The position numbers were made by a program, and so were the translations under genes. From Pseudomonas triticicola (GTDB lineage: Bacteria; Pseudomonadota; Gammaproteobacteria; Pseudomonadales; Pseudomonadaceae), in assembly GCF_019145375.1 (NCBI RefSeq), contig NZ_JAHSTX010000002.1, positions 121,001 to 185,000 on the forward strand: a stretch of 64,000 nucleotides of DNA, read 5' to 3'. Under the pieces are notes generated by a model that saw only the letters and a list, made by a program, of their open reading frames with translations, did not search any database and was not told where the DNA came from. Shown here in pieces: positions 58,148 through 64,000 of this stretch (its first letter is position 1; each line of letters begins with the position of its first letter).

Positions 58148-59116
58148 TCAGCGCGGCCAGCGTTGTGGCAACTGTGCAGCGCGCGCTTGGGCCTGACGAT
58201 ATTCAGCGTCGAGCCGCGCGATCAACTGATCCACGCTTGGCAGATCACCAATCTGGCCAACACCCTGACCCGCCGACCACACGGTCTTCCAGGCTTTGGC
58301 TTCATCGTTGATCGGCTTGAGCTTGTCGCCGAAATTGACCTCGCCCTTGCCTTGCAGGGCCGCCATGTCGAAACCGGCCGCCTCCAGGCTCTGGCGCATG
58401 AAACTGGCCGGCACTCCCGACACCGCTGGAGTATGAATGATGTCAGCAGCCTTGGCTGTCAGCAGCATTTCTTTATAAGCGTCAGGCGCGTGACTTTCGG
58501 TGGTGCCGATAAATCGCGTACCGAAGTAGGCCAAATCCGCGCCGAGCAGCTGCGCGGCGAGAATCTCATGGCCGTGGTTCAAACATCCTGCAAGCAACAG
58601 CGTCTTGTCGAAAAACTCACGGATCTCGGCAATCAGCGCAAACGGACTCCAGGTGCCGGCATGCCCGCCGGCGCCGGCCGCGACGGCAATCAGCCCGTCG
58701 ACACCCGCTTCAGCGGCTTTCTCGGCATGGCGCCGCGTGGTCACGTCGTGAAACACCAGACCGCCGTAGCTGTGCACCGCGTCGACCAGTTCCTTCACCG
58801 CGCCGAGGCTGGTGATAACGATCGGCACCTTATGCTCCACGCAGATGTCCAGATCCGCCTGAAGGCGCGGGTTGCTGTGGTGAACAATCAGGTTCACCGC
58901 ATAAGGGGCCGGATTATCCAGCGCCGCCAGGCCCGCTTCGATCTGTTCCAGCCAAGCCTTGAACCCACTGCTTTCGCGTTGGTTCAGCGCCGGAAAGCTG
59001 CCGACCACGCCGTTGCGGCAGCAGGCGAGCACCAGTTCCGGATTGGAGATCAGGAACATCGGCGCTGCTACTACGGGCAGACGCAGACGTTGTTCGAGCA
59101 GAGCGGGCAGCGACAT
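58148..59116 (-). CDS. Nitronate monooxygenase family flavoprotein
   Basis: 322 residues from ATG 59116 (MSLPALLEQRLRLPVVAAPM). TIM-barrel FMN-binding features are VAAPMFLISNPELVLACCRN, HDVTTRRHAEKAAEAGVDGL and AAGAGGHAGTWSPFALIAEI, with LAYFGTRFIGTTES near residue 220. Family members oxidise alkyl nitronates or use other flavin chemistry. The substrate is unknown. It is 31 bases downstream of hemJ in the same direction and corresponds to PA0660. Confidence 0.87.
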   Translation of the reverse strand: MSLPALLEQRLRLPVVAAPMFLISNPELVLACCRNGVVGSFPALNQRESSGFKAWLEQIEAGLAALDNPAPYAVNLIVHHSNPRLQADLDICVEHKVPIVITSLGAVKELVDAVHSYGGLVFHDVTTRRHAEKAAEAGVDGLIAVAAGAGGHAGTWSPFALIAEIREFFDKTLLLAGCLNHGHEILAAQLLGADLAYFGTRFIGTTESHAPDAYKEMLLTAKAADIIHTPAVSGVPASFMRQSLEAAGFDMAALQGKGEVNFGDKLKPINDEAKAWKTVWSAGQGVGQIGDLPSVDQLIARLDAEYRQAQARAAQLPQRWPR

Positions 59117-59149
59117 TGAGAACACCCCGAGGATCTGTATTGGTTGAAG

Positions 59150-59578
59150 TTAGAACGGCTTGACCACGACCAGAATTACGATAGCCAGCAATATCAGAAC
59201 CGGCACTTCATTGAACCAGCGATAAAAGACATGGCTGCGGGTGTTTTCGCCACGGGCGAAGCGTTTTACCTGCGCGCCGCACATATGGTGGTAACCGATC
59301 AGCAGAACGACCAGAGTCAGTTTTGCGTGAATCCAGCCGCCCTGGCTGAAAAGGCTCGGGTTGAGGTAGATCAGCCAGCCACCGAAGATCAGCGTGGCGA
59401 TCATCGCCGGGCCCATGATGCCGCGATACAGCTTGCGCTCCATGACGCTGAAGCGTTCCTGGCTGATCGTGTCGGTGCTTTGCGCGTGGTAAACGAACAG
59501 GCGCGGCAAGTAGAACAGCCCGGCAAACCAGCAGACGACGCTGACAATGTGAAACGCTTTGAGCCATAGATAGAGCAT
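59150..59578 (-). CDS. hemJ: Protoporphyrinogen IX oxidase HemJ
   Basis: 142-residue membrane protein with four hydrophobic helices. Conserved residues are His in LWLKAFHIVSVVCWFAGLFY (about 10), YLPRLFVYHA, and Lys in GGWIHAKLTLVVLLIGYHHM. HemJ is the oxygen-independent protoporphyrinogen oxidase of heme synthesis and is used in place of HemG. It is divergent from argC. Confidence 0.92.
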   Translation of the reverse strand: MLYLWLKAFHIVSVVCWFAGLFYLPRLFVYHAQSTDTISQERFSVMERKLYRGIMGPAMIATLIFGGWLIYLNPSLFSQGGWIHAKLTLVVLLIGYHHMCGAQVKRFARGENTRSHVFYRWFNEVPVLILLAIVILVVVKPF

Positions 59579-59712
59579 TTTTGGTTATTCCCTCATTCAC
59601 GGTAGCCAGATAGTAGAGGCTTGAGCGTCCGCGCGTCACCTTGGCGGTTGTCGCAGGCGCGCGCGGCCCCTATTATCGACGGCTTTCCAGTGGGTTCGTT
59701 GAGGGCAGGTTT

Positions 59713-60747
59713 ATGGTCAAGGTCGGTATCGTCGGCGGCACGGGTTACACCGGTGTCGAACTGCTGCGTCTGTTGGCACAGCATCCGCAGGCAGAAGTGG
59801 TCGTCATCACTTCCCGATCCGAGGCCGGTCTGGCCGTGGCTGACATGTACCCGAACCTGCGCGGTCACTATGACGGGCTGGCGTTCAGCGTGCCGGACGT
59901 GAAAACCCTTGGCGCCTGCGACGTGGTTTTCTTCGCCACGCCACACGGTGTGGCTCACGCCTTGGCAGGCGAGCTGCTGGCGGCGGGCACCAAGGTCATC
60001 GACCTGTCCGCCGACTTCCGTCTGCAAGATGCTGATGAATGGGCCAAGTGGTACGGCCAGCCACACGGCGCACCGCAATTGCTGGACGAAGCGGTCTATG
60101 GTCTGCCGGAAGTCAATCGCGAGCAGATCAAGAAAGCGCGCCTGATCGCGGTGCCGGGTTGCTATCCGACCGCAACGCAATTGGGTTTCCTGCCATTGCT
60201 GGAAGCAGGTCTGGCCGACGCATCGCGTTTGATCGCCGACTGCAAATCTGGTGTCAGTGGTGCCGGGCGTGGTGCCGCTGTAGGTTCTTTGTACTCCGAG
60301 ACGTCGGAAAGCATGAAGGCCTATGCGGTAAAAGGTCATCGTCATCTGCCGGAAATTCGCCAGGGCCTGCGTCGCGCGGCGGGCAAGGACGTCGGCCTGA
60401 CCTTCGTCCCGCACCTGACGCCGATGATTCGCGGTATTCACTCCACGCTCTACGCGACAGTAGCGGATCGCTCGGTTGATCTGCAGGCACTGTTCGAAAA
60501 GCGCTATGCCAACGAACCGTTCGTCGATGTCATGCCAGCCGGCAGCCACCCGGAAACCCGTAGCGTGCGCGGCGCCAACGTCTGCCGCATCGCCGTGCAT
60601 CGTCCACAGGATGGCGATTTGGTGGTCGTACTCTCGGTGATTGACAACCTGGTCAAGGGCGCCTCGGGCCAGGCGGTGCAGAACATGAACATTCTGTTCG
60701 GACTGGACGAGCGCTTCGGCCTGTCACACGCCGGCATGCTGCCTTAA
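59713..60747 (+). CDS. argC: N-acetyl-gamma-glutamyl-phosphate reductase ArgC
   Basis: 344 residues from ATG 59713 ([20 protein letters not shown]). The catalytic Cys is in [18 protein letters not shown] (about 150), and the substrate-binding [10 protein letters not shown] and [12 protein letters not shown] are present. It makes N-acetylglutamate semialdehyde in arginine synthesis. It is divergent from hemJ and upstream of erpA; P. aeruginosa has two small genes between argC and erpA that are absent here. Confidence 0.96.
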   Translation: MVKVGIVGGTGYTGVELLRLLAQHPQAEVVVITSRSEAGLAVADMYPNLRGHYDGLAFSVPDVKTLGACDVVFFATPHGVAHALAGELLAAGTKVIDLSADFRLQDADEWAKWYGQPHGAPQLLDEAVYGLPEVNREQIKKARLIAVPGCYPTATQLGFLPLLEAGLADASRLIADCKSGVSGAGRGAAVGSLYSETSESMKAYAVKGHRHLPEIRQGLRRAAGKDVGLTFVPHLTPMIRGIHSTLYATVADRSVDLQALFEKRYANEPFVDVMPAGSHPETRSVRGANVCRIAVHRPQDGDLVVVLSVIDNLVKGASGQAVQNMNILFGLDERFGLSHAGMLP

Positions 60748-60748
60748 A

Positions 60749-60828
60749 AGCAGCTGCGAGCTTCAAGCTACAAGCTACAAGAGATCAGAGGCAAGCTTGA
60801 AGCTCACCGCTTGAAGCTTGCCGCTGCT
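60749..60828. repeat. Imperfect inverted repeat of GCTTGAAGC type
   Basis: Arms at 60749-60768 and 60809-60828 match at 17 of 20 positions as reverse complements. Internal AAGCTACAAGCTACAAG direct repeats are present. It lies between argC and the erpA promoter and is related to the repeat between prkA and yeaH. Confidence 0.65.
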
Positions 60829-60838
60829 CCTCTAATAG

Positions 60839-60868
60839 TTGACCAATTTTCTAGGACAAGCGGATAAT
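60839..60868 (+). promoter_or_regulatory. erpA sigma-70 promoter with overlapping dyads
   Basis: TTGACC (60839-60844), 18-base spacer and GATAAT (60863-60868). TTGACC with GGACAA forms an inverted dyad across the spacer. ATAATGCG (60864-60871) pairs with CGCATTAT (60880-60887), so a second dyad overlaps the -10. Regulation by an IscR-type iron-sulfur sensor would fit but is not shown. Confidence 0.55.
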
Positions 60869-60915
60869 GCGCGTCATCACGCATTATGGCGGCGTAACGC
60901 CGGGAGATAGTCAGC

Positions 60916-61266
60916 ATGAGCGTCGAATCCTTCACCCCCACGGCTTTGCAATTCACTCAAGGTGCTGCGCACAAGGTGAAGAGCCTGGTCGATGAAGAGG
61001 GGAATGATCGCTTGAAGCTGCGCGTATTTGTTACGGGCGGCGGTTGTTCAGGGTTTCAATACGGTTTCACCTTCGATGAGGACGTGGCCGATGACGACAC
61101 CATCGTCGAGCGCGAAGGCGTGAGCCTGGTGGTCGATCCGATGAGCTTCCAGTACCTGGCCGGTGCCGAGGTGGATTATCAGGAAGGTCTGGAAGGTTCG
61201 CGCTTCGTGATCAAGAACCCGAATGCCACCACGACTTGTGGTTGCGGGTCGTCGTTCTCGATCTGA
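60916..61266 (+). CDS. erpA: Iron-sulfur cluster insertion protein ErpA
   Basis: 116 residues of the A-type carrier family. The three cluster-ligand cysteines are in [15 protein letters not shown] (about 43) and [11 protein letters not shown] (about 108-110). ErpA delivers [Fe-S] clusters to enzymes such as those of isoprenoid synthesis. It has a strong GGGAGA ribosome site and its own promoter and terminator. Confidence 0.95.
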   Translation: MSVESFTPTALQFTQGAAHKVKSLVDEEGNDRLKLRVFVTGGGCSGFQYGFTFDEDVADDDTIVEREGVSLVVDPMSFQYLAGAEVDYQEGLEGSRFVIKNPNATTTCGCGSSFSI

Positions 61267-61287
61267 TCGCGCTTCACCGCACACAAC

Positions 61288-61325
61288 AAAACGCCGCAGA
61301 GCCTTTCGGTTCTGCGGCGTTTTTG
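61288..61325. terminator. Terminator between erpA and anmK
   Basis: ACGCCGCAGA (61291-61300) pairs with TCTGCGGCGT (61311-61320), with further pairing in the loop, flanked by A-run and TTTTT. It can serve both convergent genes. Confidence 0.9.
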
Positions 61326-61335
61326 TGTCTGAAGC

Positions 61336-62430
<1,095 letters not shown>

Positions 62431-63855
62431 TTAGCGCTTGCTCGAAGCCAACATGGTGGCCTTCTCTTGATCCATGCGCGCCATCAACGGCTGGCTCTGC
62501 GCGAGGAAGCGCGCGCGTTCGGACTTGGCGATCGGATCGGCCATCGGCAGCTTCTGGCCCAGCGGATCGACGTGAACGCCGTTGACCTGGAACTCATAGT
62601 GCAAATGCGGGCCGGTGGAAAGGCCAGTTGTACCGATATAGCCAATGACTTGACCTTGCTTCACGCTGCCACCGGTTTTCACGCCTTTGGCAAAGCCCTG
62701 CATATGGCCATAGAGCGTACGGTAAGTGTTGCCGTGCTGAATGATCACAGTGTTGCCGTAACCACCACGACGACCGGCCAGCAACACTTTGCCGTCACCG
62801 GCAGCCTTGATCGGCGTGCCTCGCGGCGCTGCATAATCGACACCTTTGTGCGCGCGGATCTTGTTGAGGATAGGGTGCTTGCGGCCCATGGAGAACTTCG
62901 AGCTGATGCGGGCGAAGTCAACCGGCGTACGGATGAAGGCCTTGCGCATGCTGTTGCCATCGGCAGTGTAATAGCTGCTGTTGCCTTGTTTGTTGGTGTA
63001 GCGCACAGCGGTGTAGGTCTTGCCGCGGTTGGTGAAGCGCGCCGACAGGATCGGGCCGGTGCCGACAGCCTTGCCGTTGATGACTTTCTGCTCGTAGATC
63101 ACATCGAATTCATCACCCTGACGAATGTCCTGCGCGAAATCGATGTCGTAGCCAAAGACACTGGCCATGTCCATGGTCATGCTGTGAGAAAGGCCGGCGC
63201 GGGCTGCGGACTGCGACAGTGAGCTGTTGATGACACCGTGGACGTAGGCAGTGCGAACGGTTGGCTTGGCGGTGACACGATTGAACGTATAGCCCTTATC
63301 GTTCTTGGTCAGAGTAATCGTTTCAATGTCGCTGACCTTGCTGTGCAGGCTGGTCAACTGTCCTTCCGGGTTGAGTTCGAATTCGAGTTTCTGGCCGCGC
63401 TTGAGTTGGCTGAACTGCTTGGCTTGCTTGTCGCTTGCCAGTATTTCGTGCACGGAGGCTGCCGGTAGGCCGACTTTTTCAAACAGGGTAGACAGCGTAT
63501 CGCCTTTGGAAACCACGACCTCACGGTGCCCAGGCTCTTTTGGTTTCTCAGCAGGGGCTACAGGTGCCGGCGCGGTTTCAGCGGTTTGCGCGGCGTTTTC
63601 GTCGCTGTTTTCGATTTGTGCGAACGGCGAAGCTACGGGCTCGTTTGTGGCTTGAGTCGCATCAGCAGCGTCTTGATCTTGTGTCAGTTGTTCAGCAGGA
63701 CTCTCCAGTTCAAGACTCAGAGTCGTCTTTTTGGCTTCAACATCGCTGGAGGGAAATACCAGCAGCGCCAGGCTGAGAAGGGCGGCGATTCCACTTGCGG
63801 CGAGCAGGTGGGTCTTCGGGTAAAGCGGGGGCGCTTTAGACGGTTCTGTGGTCAT
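62431..63855 (-). CDS. M23 family murein DD-endopeptidase (MepM-like)
   Basis: 474 residues from ATG 63855. A single N-terminal membrane anchor (LLAASGIAALLSLALLVF, about 17) is followed by an Ala/Pro/Glu-rich linker, a LysM/OapA-like peptidoglycan-binding region (about 120-230: VVSKGDTLSTLFEKVGLPA), and the LytM catalytic domain with zinc ligands HKGVDYAAPRGTPIKAAG (about 335) and GLSTGPHLHYEF (about 415). It should cut peptidoglycan cross-links in the periplasm. It corresponds to PA0667. The next gene rightwards would be tyrS, which begins outside the window. Confidence 0.92.
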   Translation of the reverse strand: MTTEPSKAPPLYPKTHLLAASGIAALLSLALLVFPSSDVEAKKTTLSLELESPAEQLTQDQDAADATQATNEPVASPFAQIENSDENAAQTAETAPAPVAPAEKPKEPGHREVVVSKGDTLSTLFEKVGLPAASVHEILASDKQAKQFSQLKRGQKLEFELNPEGQLTSLHSKVSDIETITLTKNDKGYTFNRVTAKPTVRTAYVHGVINSSLSQSAARAGLSHSMTMDMASVFGYDIDFAQDIRQGDEFDVIYEQKVINGKAVGTGPILSARFTNRGKTYTAVRYTNKQGNSSYYTADGNSMRKAFIRTPVDFARISSKFSMGRKHPILNKIRAHKGVDYAAPRGTPIKAAGDGKVLLAGRRGGYGNTVIIQHGNTYRTLYGHMQGFAKGVKTGGSVKQGQVIGYIGTTGLSTGPHLHYEFQVNGVHVDPLGQKLPMADPIAKSERARFLAQSQPLMARMDQEKATMLASSKR

Positions 63856-63926
63856 AGGTAATTTTTGACTTTGAAATAGATGAATTGGAAAAGATGAATG
63901 ACATGATGAAGATGAAATAACTGTAT

Positions 63927-63955
63927 AAAATATAACCAAATCATCGCTGAAGCAA
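63927..63955 (-). promoter_or_regulatory. Candidate promoter of the M23 endopeptidase-anmK operon
   Basis: On the minus strand: TTGCTT (-35, at 63955-63950), 17-base spacer, TATTTT (-10, at 63932-63927). The leader of about 65 bases is very AT-rich for this genome and contains several TCATC repeats. Confidence 0.5.
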
Positions 63956-64000
63956 GTCTACAGACCTCGGGTCTGTGGATTGGTGTCCGTGCGCCGGGCA

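Overview
The window is chromosomal DNA of a fluorescent Pseudomonas, most likely of the P. fluorescens group. The GC content is high and the gene order largely follows the P. aeruginosa PA0574-PA0667 and P. putida PP_0381-PP_0420 blocks as I remember them. It also carries the short GC-rich REP palindromes typical of P. fluorescens relatives. Almost every gene is a full-length core gene. There is no transposase, integrase, phage gene or CRISPR array.

Layout. Bases 1-4.0 kb (minus) hold the 5' part of pqqF, the lysine-to-5-aminovalerate genes davB-davA and an Lrp/AsnC regulator. Bases 4.0-5.0 kb hold a candidate plus-strand small RNA, an unrecognised AT-richer gene and a tRNA-Ile(CAU). Bases 5.0-13.4 kb (minus) hold the c-di-GMP sensor gene rmcA and the macromolecular synthesis cluster rpsU-dnaG-rpoD. 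Bases 13.6-17.5 kb hold tsaD, plsY, folB-folK and cca. Bases 17.5-22.4 kb (minus) hold the stress operon prkA-yeaH-spoVR. Bases 22.7-30.4 kb (minus) hold lptD-surA-pdxA-rsmA-apaG-apaH followed by glpE.

Bases 30.5-33 kb (plus) hold amgK-murU (cell-wall sugar recycling) and a DjlA-like co-chaperone gene. Bases 34.1-43.6 kb (plus) hold the AgtS/AgtR two-component system, the AgtABCD transporter for 5-aminovalerate and GABA, and an iron-type alcohol dehydrogenase. Bases 43.7-51.8 kb hold rpe-gph-trpE, the convergent autotransporter esterase gene estA and trpG-trpD-trpC. The rest holds a lipoate-ligase-like gene, vfr, an OsmC-family gene, speD, coq7, a HIT gene, an SDR gene, a DUF805 gene, a nitronate-monooxygenase-like gene, hemJ, argC, erpA, anmK and an M23 endopeptidase gene.

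How the genes connect. DavB/DavA make 5-aminovalerate from lysine, and the Agt genes about 30 kb away import and sense the same compound. AmgK-MurU and AnmK belong to one peptidoglycan-sugar recycling route. trpE and trpGDC lie apart, but each is preceded by an almost identical Trp-rich coding tail. Before trpG it ends a 28-codon leader ORF; before trpE the same 22-codon tail is the in-frame C-terminus of gph.

Points most worth a second look: the trp leader fused to gph; a 13-bp hairpin burying the pqqF start codon; the candidate small RNA at 4010-4163 beside an unrecognised gene; a palindrome upstream of agtA; a repeat-rich vfr/OsmC intergenic region; and a DUF805 protein with an extra N-terminal module. 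Homology statements come from recognition of the protein sequences, not from a database search.
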